From Nereocystis luetkeana (Eukaryota; Sar; Phaeophyceae; Laminariales; Laminariaceae): a stretch of 64,000 nt of DNA. Below the pieces are notes generated by a model. That model had not been told where the DNA came from. It saw only the letters and a list, made by a program, of their open reading frames with translations, and ran no database searches. The DNA is taken from NCBI GenBank assembly GCA_031213475.1, contig JARUPZ010000020.1, forward strand, positions 1,922,001 to 1,986,000, in the 5' to 3' direction. The number at the start of each line of letters is the position of its first letter. Positions within the stretch are counted from its first letter, which is position 1. Positions 11,701-20,783 of the stretch are shown here, piece after piece. A program made the translations under genes and the position numbers.

Positions 11701-14233
11701 GCAAGGGCATGATCAAGCCCATGATGCTTCAGGTACATACTGCGATGAGCGGAGAGTTTGGTACGATAACCTCGAAGTTCGTCACGTGGAAAACGTTGGA
11801 TAGTATGCACGACAGCCTCGAAGCTCGACCTATCGAAAGTTTGGATAGTATCCACGATGGTCTCGAGATTCCATGTATGGAAAGTTTCGTGATTGATTGA
11901 TTGATTGATTGACACTACCATATGCAGGCTTTTTCATGCCCATGATGCTGCATGTTGGGCGTGGGGTGCATGTAGCGAGGCGGGGGCGAGGCGAGGCGAG
12001 GCGAGGAGAAGCGGGGTGGAGCAGGGCGGGGCAACGCGAAGAAACGGAGCCAGCCACCAACCTAAGCCAACCAAAACCAGCCAATGCTAGTCAAGTTCAA
12101 TCAAACCAATCCCACCCCATCCCACGCCGCCACCTCCCCACCCCACCCCCCCCCCGTACCCCCCACACCTCGCCCCATCCCACCACCCCCCTTCCCTACC
12201 CCCCCCTATTCTCTCTCAGGTATCGTTCGGGATGCTGTCGCTGCTGGACAGTCCTTTGTTCAAGATTTACGCGCTGGGACAGGCGGCGGAGGGTGACCTT
12301 GCGAGGCCTTTCAAGAAGCAGGGCTTGATGGCTAGCTTGAGTGGTCCGATGGAGGGATTAGCGGCGAAGGTAAGGGAGGGGGGGGGGACGGAGCGTGTCG
12401 GGTTTTCACCGACCAGGCAGACATTGCTTGCACCAAGCGCGAAGCGCCGTGAGGTGTCCGGCGATTCGCATGAAGGGTGAGCTGCATCCTGTTAAGAACC
12501 GCTTTTGAGGCGGATTTTGTGGGGGGATACTCGTGTCATGCATGTCGTTTTTTTTTTTTTTTTGCCTTCTCACGTGAGAAGCCTTGGAAAAACCTCAGAA
12601 AATTCTCACGCCAACCCTCTCTACCGTCGCACGCGCCCTATTTTAAGGGTGTTGGGCGATAATCCGATTTGGCTGGGCTATCAAAGTATTTGGGACCAAC
12701 GAACGTGATGAGCTGATTGGTTGAAACATGATATAACCCGAAGGCCCGCAGAGTTTATAGCCCAACCCCCAAGAATACAAGAATACTTGGGTTAACCCCT
12801 TTAGAACCGCAGTCCCGTTTGGGGACAAAACTACTTGAATTTTGACTGGTTTGTCCCCACATATGGGACTGCGGTTCTAAAAGGGTTAAAAGGCGTCGTT
12901 TTGGTGACGTTTTCTCCACAGTCTTTAGGGTGATGATCCTAATCTTTCGTGGGTTGGGATTTGCTGTTAATTTGAGAAAAACGGACTACAAGAAGCCCAG
13001 AAACCAAACTGGTCCCGAACAATCTTCTCTCAAACACCCTTCTTTTCTATCCCTCCCAGCACCGCATGCAGCCCCGCTTTGGGGACAACAACTATCTCTA
13101 GTTTTGAGCAGTTCGTCCCCAAACACAGAGACTACAGTCTGCCCTACCGTGGAGGGGGTCATGATGCTTGCCTTCTATTAACGGGGGGCCATAGTTAATA
13201 GGACCAAATATGGTTAGCAAAAATGGGTAAATATATAGGTTTTTATGGATATCATAGGTCCTATTAACTATAGCCCCCCGTAGCAGGGGCAGCACCTAAT
13301 TTTGCTGAGGCTGTTATACTGACTTGAGTGTAGTGTAGGAGCTCTATACCCCAATACCTGCAGTAGCGTCACCCCCAAACCCGACTTCGATCGTTGTTCG
13401 CTCCCTTCAACCCCTTTAGCACCGCAGTCCCATGTGTGGGGACAAAACACTCTAATTATAGGTAGTTTGTCCCCAAAACGGGACTGCAGTCCTAAAAGGG
13501 TTAAGGAGCGTTGAGTTGGCTGGTACAGAGTCGCGATGGTTTTTCAGCGGTCGATTTTTTGTTGTTTTTTTTGCAGAACGGTAAGGTTGGCAGTATATTG
13601 TCTGCCCCGAATTAGTTATACATGGACAGTTTGTACACTGATAGTCTATTACGGGGGACCATACCAGGTACCTGGTATTAAAGAAGACCTACCGTACACA
13701 CCAAAACCTATGTATTTCGCTATTTTTAGCAACAATATTTGGTCCTATTTACTATGGTCCTCCGTGACAGTATTGGTATATGAAAGGTCCTTACATTTTC
13801 GAACAGAGCGGTGCCAAAGAACGACATGCTTTCGGAAAAGAAGGTTGGTCGAGAGAACAGCCTCTTTTAGCTGCTGCTTCCACTGCTGCTTGCACTGCTG
13901 CTTGCACTGCTGCTTGCATTGCTGCTTGCTGCTTGCTGCTGCTGCTTCTGCTTGCACTGTTGCTTGCTGCTTGCTGCTGCTGCTTGCGCTGCTGCTTGCT
14001 GCTTGCACTGCTGCTTGCTGCTTGCACTGCTGCTTGCACTGCTGCTTGCACTGCTGCTTGCATTGCTGCTTGCTGCTTGCTGCTGCTGCTGCTGCTGCTT
14101 CTGCTTGCACTGTTGCTTGCGGCTTGCTGCTGCTGCTGCTTCTGCTTGCACTGTTGCTTGTTGCTTGCTGCTGCTGCTTGCACTGCTGCTTGCTGCTTGC
14201 TGCTGCTGCTTGCACTGCTGCTTGCACTGTTGC

Positions 14234-14286
<53 letters not shown>

Positions 14287-17200
14287 GCTGCTGGTTTTGA
14301 CCCACCCAGAGCGGCTGCTTCCGTGGCTTGTGCGCAATGATCGCTATTTACAGCTGGAATTCCGCGAGGCGGGCGGGCGGGCTAGGAATGCCTTGGTTAG
14401 TGTGGGCTGTGGGTTGTGTCGCAGAGGGCTGAGTGCTTTTACCCAGGAGCTACACCCGGGAGTTATTGCGCAAGGTGCAAGCAGCATCACGAGCAGGGAG
14501 TGCACACAGCTCGAACGAAGTCTTTCCAGCCTCACCCCCAGTACGACTGCTGCGCGCGAGTAGCAAGAGAGCTGAGCTTTCAGTCGTTCATGTCGAGGAT
14601 GCTTCCCTGCCTCGGATTATTCATATTTTTCTGCAGGTCTAAAGCTTCATTTTGTCGTTTCAACTTTTTTTTTTTTTAGTAACGAAGAAAAACGCCGGTA
14701 ACGGCAAGAATACGCTTTTATTTTTAACCCTCGACCCCTTTAGGACTGCGTCCCGTTTCGGGTACGAACCACTCTAATTCCAAGTATTTTGTCCTCAAAA
14801 CGGGACTGCAGTCCTATAAGGGTAAACACTACAGTATATATATAGAACTACATACTTAGATCACAACCCCTGAGCGTGCTCGGTTGGTGCATCCCTGGCC
14901 TCTCAGAGCTCCCACTTCCAAACCGCCTCATTTCATTACTTGCCGGACCTTTCCAGCAGCTCTTTGTTTTCTCGGTCATTTCTTCCTTTTTTCTTCTTTC
15001 GTTTCGTGTGCGTGCGTGTTCTCCGAGCACAGCATCGCGGGAGGACCCGGCACCGTCGCGGGTGCCAGCGGGTGCTGGCGGGTAGAGGGGGGGTTGCAAG
15101 GAGCGCGGTCGCCGCTTTCGTGCCTAGGCGTCGCGTGTGCCTCGAGACACGAGGGATGCATGAACGGGCTTTGTCTGGCTTCGATTTATGATTGTTGATA
15201 GAGTATGTACGAGTTTATAAAGTTCGTTCGGCAGGGCAAGATAATATACAAGCGGTGCTTATTTTTGCGACCACGCTGAAGTTGAAAGAGGGAGATGTGC
15301 AGTTTGAACACCAACGTTATCGAGCTGGCGAACGAAGGCCACGGTGAGCACCGGGCTTCACGCGGGGCGGGCGACGGGGCTGATTGTGGCAGAGAGAGAT
15401 ATAAGCTTTACCCGGACCGAATCGGTAGCGAGGTGGTCGCGAGAGGGGCGGGCGGCGTACGAGGCTGAGAGAGAAGCTCTTCTGTGCGATTTTTTCTTTC
15501 TTTTTTTTCGACCGGGTGCAAGGTGCTCCAATCAGGCAGCTTTTCATTACTACTTGCCGGACCTTTCCAGCAGTTCTTGGTTTTCTCCATTTCTCTTGGC
15601 ACGTCCTTTCTTTTTTGTTTCGTCTTTCGTTTCGTGTGCGTGCGTGTACTCCGAGTACGGCACGGCGGGAGAGCCCGGCGCCGTCGCGGGTGTCAGCGGG
15701 TGCTGGTGGGTAGAGGGGAGGTTGCAAGGAGCGCGGTCGCCGCTTTCGTGCCTAGGCGTCGCGTGTGCCTCGAGAAACGAGGGATGCATGAACGGGCTTT
15801 ATCTGGCTTCGATTTATGATTGTTGATAGAGTATGTACGAGTTTATAGAGGTCGTTCAGGATAGCAAGATACTATTCAAGCGGTGCTTATTTTTGCGACC
15901 ACGCTGAAGTTGAAAGAAGGAGGTGTGCAGTTTGAACACCAACGTTATCGAGCTGGCGAACGACGGCCACGGTGAGCACCGGGCTTCACGCGAGGCGGAC
16001 GACGGGGCTGATTGTGGCAGAGAGTGATAAAAGCTTTACCCGGACCGAATCGGTAGCGAGGTGGTCGCGAGAGGGGCAGACGGCGTACGAGGCTGAGAGA
16101 GAAGCTCTTCTGTGCGGTTTTTTTCTTTTCTTCTTTTTGACCGGGTGCAAGGTGTTCCAATCAGGCAGAAAATTATTACACGAGAGGGGACGGGGATTGT
16201 TTTCCCTTTCCGAGTTTTCGGTTTCATTTTCATTTTTTTTGCTGCTGCTGTGCCGTGCTGTGCTTTCGCCTTCTTCCTACATACGAGTACAGACATAAGA
16301 GTATATCGAAAAAAGAAAATAAGTACAGACAGCAGTATCCTACCTGGGGTATCTACGTACGTACGACATCCGCGACGCGAAGCGCATATGTGGCATTCGA
16401 GCTGGCGTCGGAGCTGTTTGTTCCTGAAGCATGGCGGCGGGACTCTTGGCATTATCAAGTCGCCGGTTTGCAATTACGACCTAAACTCAATCGTGGACCT
16501 CTGTCACTTCGCATAATTTGATGTTCCAATCAGGCAGAAAAATATTACACGAGAGGGGACGGGGATTTTTTTTCCTTTCCGAGTGTTCGGTTTCATTTTC
16601 ATTGTTTTTGCTGCTGTGCCGTGCTGTGCTTTCGCTTTGTTCGTATATACAGTACAGACATAGAACATATCGAAATAAGAAAATAAGTACAGACAGTAGT
16701 ACCCTACCTGGGGTGTATGTACGTACGTACGACATCCGCTACGCGAAGCGTATATGTGGCATCCAAGCTGACGTCGGAGCTATTTTTTCCTGAAGCATGG
16801 CGGCGGGACTCTTGGCATTATCAAGTCGCCGGTTTGCAATTACGATCCTTGAAAACACTAAACTCAATCGTGGACCTCTGTTCGCTTCGCATGATTTGAT
16901 GTACTTTTTTCCTTCCTGAGCGAGCGGAGCGGGCGGCGTAGGCCGCCCGCGGAGCGAAGCACCTTGTATATGTTGTATATATATATATGACATGATAATA
17001 TATACATATTTCGGGCTCGACCGGCCGCAGCCACCCCTCGAGGAGCCGCCAAGTCAGATTGTTTCCGGCCAAAACGTGATACGAGTATGTACCCCTAATG
17101 GCAGTCCATATCGTAGCGCACGTCTTGTTGAATCATCTGTGTCCGTCTGCCTTTTTTTTTTTTTGGGGGGGGGGTCTTTGACGGTTTCAGGCGGAAGAGG

Positions 17201-17373
17201 CGAGGGTTGCGGGGGAGGCTCAAGCGGCTGCGGCGGATGCCGCGGCGGGACTGCCAGAAGAGCAAGCAGGCGGCGGAGCGGAGGGGGGGGGGCAGGGGGA
17301 GGAAGAAGAAGAAGATGTTGACGACGACGCAATGCCCGACATCGAGACACTCACCGACGCAAGCGATGATTAG
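4423..17373 (+). CDS. Pho88/SND3-family ER membrane protein, five exons
   Basis: Pho88 (SND3 in yeast) is an ER membrane protein of the SRP-independent targeting route. Exons: about 4423-5618, 8513-8669, 11577-11732, 12220-12369, 17191-17373; all junctions are GT-AG and the phases join. The core starts near 5440 ([18 protein letters not shown]) with two hydrophobic segments ending at QALCMYLR. It continues YLIWKKND, then [20 protein letters not shown] and a third hydrophobic stretch. The family signature comes last: [22 protein letters not shown], matching the fungal VKIHLFGKPATGDLKRPFK type. The C-terminus is Ala/Gly-rich then acidic ([14 protein letters not shown]) and ends at TAG 17371-17373. 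Fungal Pho88 is about 190 residues. Here the open frame reaches back to 4423 and gives 613 residues with a Gly/Ala/Asp-rich N-terminus. ATGs at 4423 or 4663, or an unseen upstream exon, are all possible starts. Intron 4 is 4.8 kb and full of repeats. Confidence 0.85.
4480..4545 (+). repeat. imperfect CAG/CAA trinucleotide run in exon 1 frame
   Basis: A GCAGCAGCAGCAACAGCAGC-type run lies inside the upstream, doubtful part of the Pho88-like exon 1. In that gene's frame it reads as poly-Ala. Confidence 0.6.
5697..5783. mobile_element. family B MITE
   Basis: Arms TAGGACCGCAGTCCC and GGGGCTGCGGTCCTAA pair across a TTGGAATTTTTGAGTGGGTT centre. The outer CCC/GGG ends have drifted. It lies in intron 1 of the Pho88-like gene. 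Confidence 0.7.
6640..6850 (-). repeat. family D (GATC-rich) dispersed repeat
   Basis: In reverse complement it shares CCAACCCAGGAAGCATGT, GATTATACGGCTCCCACCC and many GATC words with copies at 23597-23880, 43864-44130 and 46455-46715. Confidence 0.6.
6880..7310 (-). repeat. family D repeat expanded into a 15-bp satellite
   Basis: The right half of a second family D copy holds GCATGACCTCGAACATGC and GGTTAGATATGTA. From about 7018 to 7290 it turns into roughly eighteen tandem GATCTATCTCTAGAT units with few variants (GGT, TAT). Because 15 is a multiple of three, one frame stays open as SLDDL repeats; this is not evidence for a gene. Confidence 0.85.
7517..7773. mobile_element. family C inverted-repeat element
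   Basis: The left end CCACACGCGTGGTAAGATAAC and the right end GGGGGTGTGTTATCTGATC are inverted relatives. The body holds GCCGATTTTCTCGAC and GCCGAGCGATGCGTCTATGG as in the copies at 46150 and 53140. A poly-G run of over 20 sits at 7590-7612. No coding capacity is visible. Confidence 0.65.
7774..7945. repeat. tandem family C end sequences
   Basis: Successive CACACGTGT and GTGTGATACGGTGTTATC words are followed by a second GACACACCCCCCTACG-type left end. It looks like a cluster of family C termini without bodies. Confidence 0.5.
8680..8876 (+). repeat. (TCTG)n microsatellite
   Basis: Near-perfect GTCTGTCTGTCT runs begin 10 bases after the exon 2 donor of the Pho88-like gene and decay into TTTGTCTCTCTG. 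Frames open through it on both strands are artefacts of the repeat. Confidence 0.9.
8877..9470 (+). repeat. degenerate 31-35 bp minisatellite
   Basis: Recurring words GGTTTCCGGAGGTTGCGGTC and TCTGTCTGTAACGG are repeated with drift. The same units reappear at 9686-9765, 10098-10275 and 11290-11440, separated by MITEs. A 120-bp segment at 8990-9110 is duplicated near 10375-10495, with shared TTCTTGTAGTCTGT and CAGTCTTCCCAA-like words. Confidence 0.6.
9541..9630. mobile_element. family B MITE
   Basis: CCCTTTTAGAGCTGCAGTCT pairs with GGGACTGCGGTCCTCAAAGG around a CTCTAATTCCGAGTAATTTC centre. Flanks are TTGA and TTAG, one mismatch each from TTAA. Confidence 0.8.
9771..9869. mobile_element. family B MITE with intact TTAA flanks
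   Basis: CCCTTTTAGAACTCCAGTCC begins right after TTAA (9767-9770), and the right arm ends CTAAAAGGG right before TTAA (9870-9873). The centre carries a small direct duplication of TTGTCCCCAA. Confidence 0.9.
9895..10092. mobile_element. family B MITE split by a family A MITE
   Basis: The left arm CCCTTTTAGGGATGCAGCCC stops near 9920. After the inserted family A element, GGGACAAACTGCTTAGAATT and the right arm resume and end CTGCTAAAAGAG. Confidence 0.85.
9924..10024. mobile_element. family A MITE nested in a family B MITE
   Basis: Ends ACGGGGGACCATAGTTAATA and ATCCCCCGT lie within the broken family B copy, so this family A insertion is the younger event. Confidence 0.85.
10497..10583. mobile_element. 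family B MITE
   Basis: TTTTAGTACCGCAGTCCCG pairs with CAGGACTGCGGCTCTAAAGG. The right end abuts TTAA at 10584-10587. Confidence 0.85.
10963..11086. mobile_element. family B MITE with poly-G expansion in the left arm
   Basis: CCCCTTTCGGAACTGCAAACC and GACTGCAGTCCTAACAAAGG are the arms. A G-run of about 16 after TTTTTTCTT has lengthened the element. Confidence 0.65.
11458..11535 (-). repeat. family E dispersed repeat, inverted fragment
   Basis: CGTCGCGAAAGGGAGCCGTG, CAATGGTCGAAGGACTA and GCAAACAACAATTGAGTACC match the fragments at 25665 and 62030. Confidence 0.55.
12385..12535 (+). repeat. family E dispersed repeat
   Basis: Contains GTCGGGTTTTCACCGACC, AGGCAGACATTGCTTGCACC, AAGCGCGAAGCGCCG and GAAGGGTGAGCTGCATCCT, shared with 19010, 38555 and 57170. 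It starts 15 bases into intron 4 of the Pho88-like gene. Confidence 0.7.
12796..12885. mobile_element. family B MITE with intact TTAA flanks
   Basis: This is one of the best copies. TTAA at 12792-12795, then CCCCTTTAGAACCGCAGTCC; the right arm GGACTGCGGTTCTAAAAGGG is followed by TTAA at 12886-12889. The arms pair almost fully, leaving a short ACTTGAATTTTGACTGG loop. Confidence 0.92.
13062..13142. repeat. family B MITE, core only
   Basis: GCATGCAGCCCCGCTTTGGG and CGTCCCCAAACACAGAGACT preserve the inner arms; the outer ends are lost. Confidence 0.6.
13181..13281. mobile_element. family A MITE
   Basis: Ends ACGGGGGGCCATAGTTAATA and TATTAACTATAGCCCCCCGT are near-perfect inverted repeats, flanked by TA on both sides. 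Confidence 0.88.
13411..13500. mobile_element. family B MITE
   Basis: CCCCTTTAGCACCGCAGTCC pairs with GGACTGCAGTCCTAAAAGGG. TTAA follows on the right; the left flank is TCAA. Confidence 0.88.
13651..13765. mobile_element. family A MITE carrying a TACCAGGTA palindrome insertion
   Basis: ACGGGGGACCATA is followed by the 16-bp palindrome TACCAGGTACCTGGTA (13662-13677) instead of GTTAATAGG. The remainder (CCTATGTATTT, ATATTTGGTCC, ending TCCTCCGT) is normal, which explains the extra length. Confidence 0.8.
13868..14285 (+). repeat. CTG/CTTGC compound microsatellite
   Basis: About 420 bp of CTGCTGCTTGCACTGCTG-type units end in a pure CTG run of about 20 units (14236-14285). All six frames are open over long distances, giving fictitious Cys/Leu/Ala or Gln/Lys/Ser proteins. 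It lies in intron 4 of the Pho88-like gene. Confidence 0.95.
14734..14822. mobile_element. family B MITE
   Basis: CCCCTTTAGGACTGCGTCCC and GGGACTGCAGTCCTATAAGG pair around CACTCTAATTCCAAGTATTT. Confidence 0.8.
14937..16165 (+). repeat. ~615-bp tandem duplication
   Basis: TTGCCGGACCTTTCCAGCAG starts both copies (near 14940 and 15552). Downstream words such as GAGGGATGCATGAACGGG, TATGATTGTTGATAGAG and GGTGCAAGGTG-TCCAATCAG recur in order at the same spacing. Divergence is low, so the duplication looks recent. No coding frame is conserved between copies. Confidence 0.85.
16156..16898 (+). repeat. ~367-bp tandem duplication
   Basis: TTCCAATCAGGCAGAAAA begins copies at 16156 and 16524. Shared features are ACACGAGAGGGGACGGGGAT, CGTACGACATCCGC, GAAGCATGGCGGCGGGACTC and TCAATCGTGGACCTCTG. 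It directly follows and slightly overlaps the 615-bp duplication. Confidence 0.88.
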
Positions 17374-17615
17374 AGCAGCGATTGACGCGGGTTTCCGTGT
17401 TGAGTGGAAGGGGAAGGTTCGACGGGGTGGGGAGGTGGGGGCTGACATCGAGACCCTCACCAACGCAGACGATGCGAGCATTGATTGACGCGGGTTTCCT
17501 CAGGGAGGGAAATGGGAAGAGAGGGGAAGGGGGGGGGGGGGGGGGGGGCGTGGCAGTGAGAGCGGCGATTGATGTGGGTGTTCCATCGGAAGGGGTGGGG
17601 GGGGAGAGAGGTGTC
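17338..17615 (+). repeat. tandem copies of the Pho88-like gene's stop-codon region
   Basis: The end of the coding sequence plus early 3' UTR (GACATCGAGACACTCACCGA, ATTGACGCGGGTTTCC) is repeated at about 17441-17525 as GACATCGAGACCCTCACCAA. A third, weaker copy near 17550-17610 reads GAGCGGCGATTGATGTGGG. The first copy holds the stop used in the gene model. Confidence 0.8.
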
Positions 17616-18079
17616 GGGGGGGGGGCGGGGGGACGCAACTGATAACGTTTGTAGGCATATGAGCCTGCCACACGTCAGACACTATTACACCAGTTTTAGT
17701 GTTATTCCCGTTTTTGCTCTCGCCTTTCCGGTGGAAACCCCAGTTTTGGTAGATACGTCGCGTGGGGTTGGGGTGCTCTTGTGGACCCTTGCGGAAGCGG
17801 CGGCTTATTATATGCCCGGGGTCGTTTGGAGGGCTAAGGTTCGGGTGGGACCTGGTCGGCGTTGGGTCGGGGTGCCACGTGGGAGCAGGGTCGGTTGAAG
17901 CATCGATCTGTGATAAATCAGTTGATAGGCTCGTGTCTACAAATTTGCCCCTGTCCGGATGCTGCACTACCCAACCCGGTTTCTATACGGGTCCATAACG
18001 CCCGGTCCGATGAGGGTTGTGGGGGGGGGGAAGGGGAGTCACAAAGCATTGGTTAGGCGACAGCAGCTGGCGGCAGTGG

Positions 18080-18165
18080 AAGGGAGGGGGTGTACTCACA
18101 CCATGCGTGGTCGCAGTTGTATGCCCATAGACTGTCGCGCATTCCTACAATACCGGGACGGAGCG
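18080..18165 (+). repeat. family E fragment
   Basis: GTACTCACACCATGCGTGG, TGCCCATAGACTGTCGCG and ATACCGGGACGGAGCG match the front of family E. Confidence 0.5.
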
Positions 18166-18612
18166 CGCGGGGAGGGGGGGGGGGGGGGGGGGCACCCTTT
18201 TTTGGCTTTGAGCCCTTATGCTCCTGCCGAAATTATTTTAACAGAACACTCATTACCACAGAAATGATCCCGCACTAAACTCGATGTTGAATCAGCGAGC
18301 AGTTGGTGGGAATGCTGAATGAACTACATGCGCATTACTGCCGGGGGGGGGGGGGGGAGGGGAAGGAAGACACCTAACACACCTGTGCCCACCGTTACTG
18401 CTACAGGTAGGTATAGTCCAGAGTGCCGCTAAGGGTGAAAAGTCTGACACGAGCTGAGCTGCTGGAAAGTGAAAGCGAACCAAGAAAAAACTACTGTAGT
18501 TAATACGCACCATGGTGACAACTGAATAATATGTAAAACTACAGTAAATCCGAGCAGTTTAGTCCAACAGCAAAAAAACAGGCCTCTTCTCGGGATATAT
18601 GACCCTGCTGGC

Positions 18613-18910
18613 GGCTCGCGGCTCGGGTCAGGAGGTTTTTAAAAATCTCACGGGTCGGGCCAGGTCATGCTTCCCTGGTGTCCGCAGTGGTGGAGTGCGT
18701 ATGCTTGTTTTTTGTTTTTGCCTCTGTTTTACTACCGAGGTATTTCTTCCACTCCGGAGTTATTGGAGCCTGTCCTGCGACCACGGACTGCATTATGTTG
18801 TGGCGATGAGTTAATGTTAGAACAACGACAACAACAACAACAACAACAACAAACCCTCACCCGGCCCGACCGGACCGGGCCGGACCGCGAGGTTTTACCT
18901 GAACCGTGGG
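18613..18910 (+). repeat. family F foldback split by family G
   Basis: The left arm GGCTCGGGTCAGGAGG...ACGGGTCGGGCC (18613-18662) and the right arm CCGGCCCGACCGGACC (18850-18910) are separated by a family G repeat with an ACA microsatellite. Intact family F copies elsewhere have the arms close together, so G inserted into F. Confidence 0.55.
18663..18849 (+). repeat. family G dispersed repeat
   Basis: CATGCTTCCCTGGTGTCCGC, GTGGTGGAGTGCGTATGC, TATTTCTTCCACTCCGG and CGACCACGGACTGCATTA are all found inverted at 56630-56800. It ends in (ACA)n. Confidence 0.7.
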
Positions 18911-19009
18911 TAACCCAGAAAAAAAAAAGGATGCAGTTCCGAAGAGGGTTCAATTTACTTCCGCCCTGGCTGCCATAGTCTACAAGATTGGCCATGAGTT
19001 GTAAGGTGG

Positions 19010-19245
19010 GGGAGGGGGGGGGGGGAGGATACTCGATGCCATGCATGGCCGTAGTCGTACGGCCATAGACCCTCGCGTCCCTGCAATGCCGGGACGGAGC
19101 ACGTCGGGTTTTTACCGACCAGGCAGGCATTTCTTGCACCAAGCGCGCAAGCGCCGCGAGGTGTTGGGCGACTCGTGTGAAGGGTGAGCTCCATCCTACC
19201 AAGAACCGCTTTGGGGGCGGACGTTTTCTGCATATGGATGACAGT
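19010..19245 (+). repeat. family E dispersed repeat
   Basis: A G-run, then ATACTCGATGCCATGCATGG, CCGTAGTCGTACGGCCATAG, GCCGGGACGGAGCACGTCGG, ACCAGGCAGGCATTTCTTGC and GAAGGGTGAGCTCCATCC. It is one of the most complete copies. Confidence 0.75.
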
Positions 19246-20496
19246 GTCAATGCCTTGATGGCGGCGGGGGGGGGAGGCATGAGCTTGTCGATCGTCGGCG
19301 GACGCAAACAGAAAGACTGCTTGTGGATCACAAATAGTAGCACGATAATCAGGCACGGCCATATAATTACGTTGACGTCCAGAATGGTGGTGATTTTGGC
19401 GAGAAAAAGTTGTAGGGCGCTTGTCGTCGATGAAAGCGCCGCCAGGCAGCGCCTCTGAAAGCGGATCCTTAGAATTTACGAGTCTGGGAGTTCCCTCGGT
19501 TTATTACTACAGCAGTAAAGGGCCTCTGTAGCCATAACTCCGGGTAAGTCCCTCGGTCTTTTTGTCTCACTACTAGGTAATCCATTTCCAGTACGTAAAA
19601 GCCTACTCTTTCGTTTTCCGTCACCGAGGTCGTCTCTTTCGGGGTGACTTTGAAAACCGAAAAGAAAAAATATCCGAAACTATGTTTTTTTTTACGTACG
19701 TATATACTTTCGCGTGTTTTAGACGCTAGAGTCCGACCCAACTAGGGCTCGCTCTTCTCAGAATGCGTGCGGCTTCTTTGGCGAGAGGTATCCCGAGCCG
19801 TTTTTCCTTTTTCTCCAGGGGAGTCGTTCGCGGTTTTTCCCGATGTTGTCACTTTCCGACAAAATACTCAGCAGGTAGAGGTTTCCCAGATAATGATGAT
19901 CGGCGTTTTTTTCCGAATAATTGCGGCAGGTATAGAGGTTTTCCAGATAATGATCGACGTTTTTTTTGCCGAATAATTGACCTTTCCTTTCGGATAGAAC
20001 GCGCCCGAAACTGATTTGTAGAGGGGTGGTCACACCTTGACAGGTGAATATTTACGGAGGTTTTGATCTTGGCTCCTAACACCGACCCCAGCCTAACCCG
20101 AAGCCCATGACAGTGATCAGTGCTTGGTTGCTGTGCTTGGCAAGACTCGAGGTTGATTGGGCCGGCATGGATGCTGTGCTTGGAAATACTCCACCAGGCC
20201 GGCTCGGGATTGCTGTGGCTGCGAAAAAACTCTACCAGGTACAGGGTTTGATCAAGCCGCATAGAATACACCCTTAGCCAAATCAGAGTGCCTGAATAGC
20301 TACCTTAGGAAGATTCACTGTCAACCCTTGACTACACTGATGTTCAGTTCACGGCGGAACTCCGGATTCGTCGAGAGCGGTCAGAAAAGGGTGTATTTTC
20401 GTTAAAAGCTTTCGGTAAAATAGGGGTAAATCCAATTAATAATACCAGGTAGTCGTTAAGGGGTACTGCATAAATACATGTTGAATTGCGGGGGCA

Positions 20497-20497
<1 letters not shown>

Positions 20498-20528
<31 letters not shown>
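20498..20528 (+). repeat. poly-C homopolymer
   Basis: 31 consecutive C within the approach to the family I element. Its length may be unreliable in assembly. Confidence 0.9.
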
Positions 20529-20537
20529 TTCCGACCG

Positions 20538-20783
20538 TTCTACGATAGAGGTAGCACATTTCCGCTGTTTTTTTCTGAAAGACGGGATTCCTCAACCCCA
20601 AAATCGTCGGGATGTCAATCTTGATTTCGAAAGAAAATGTTTTGTAGACTCGGGCCATGGGATCACTCGCCGCTATGCAACTTGATTTTTGCTGAAAACA
20701 GTTTTCGGGTGAGGTATGGAACTCCTTTAGTGAGGAGAGCCTCAGAAAAATTATGGCGAACCTCTATCGTAGAACGCCTCTTA
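20538..20783. mobile_element. family I inverted-repeat element
   Basis: Ends GTTCTACGATAGAGGT and CCTCTATCGTAGAACG are perfect inverted repeats of about 15 bp. The body shares CCCAAAATCGTCGG, TTTTGTAGACTCGG and GAGCCTCAGA with 32699-32970. It is a non-coding MITE-like element. Confidence 0.75.

Noticed and set aside
13536-14563. Several 130-254 codon frames on both strands, rich in Cys/Leu/Ala or Gln/Ser/Lys
   Set aside because: They are translations of the CTG/CTTGC microsatellite; every frame is open and there is no codon bias or domain.
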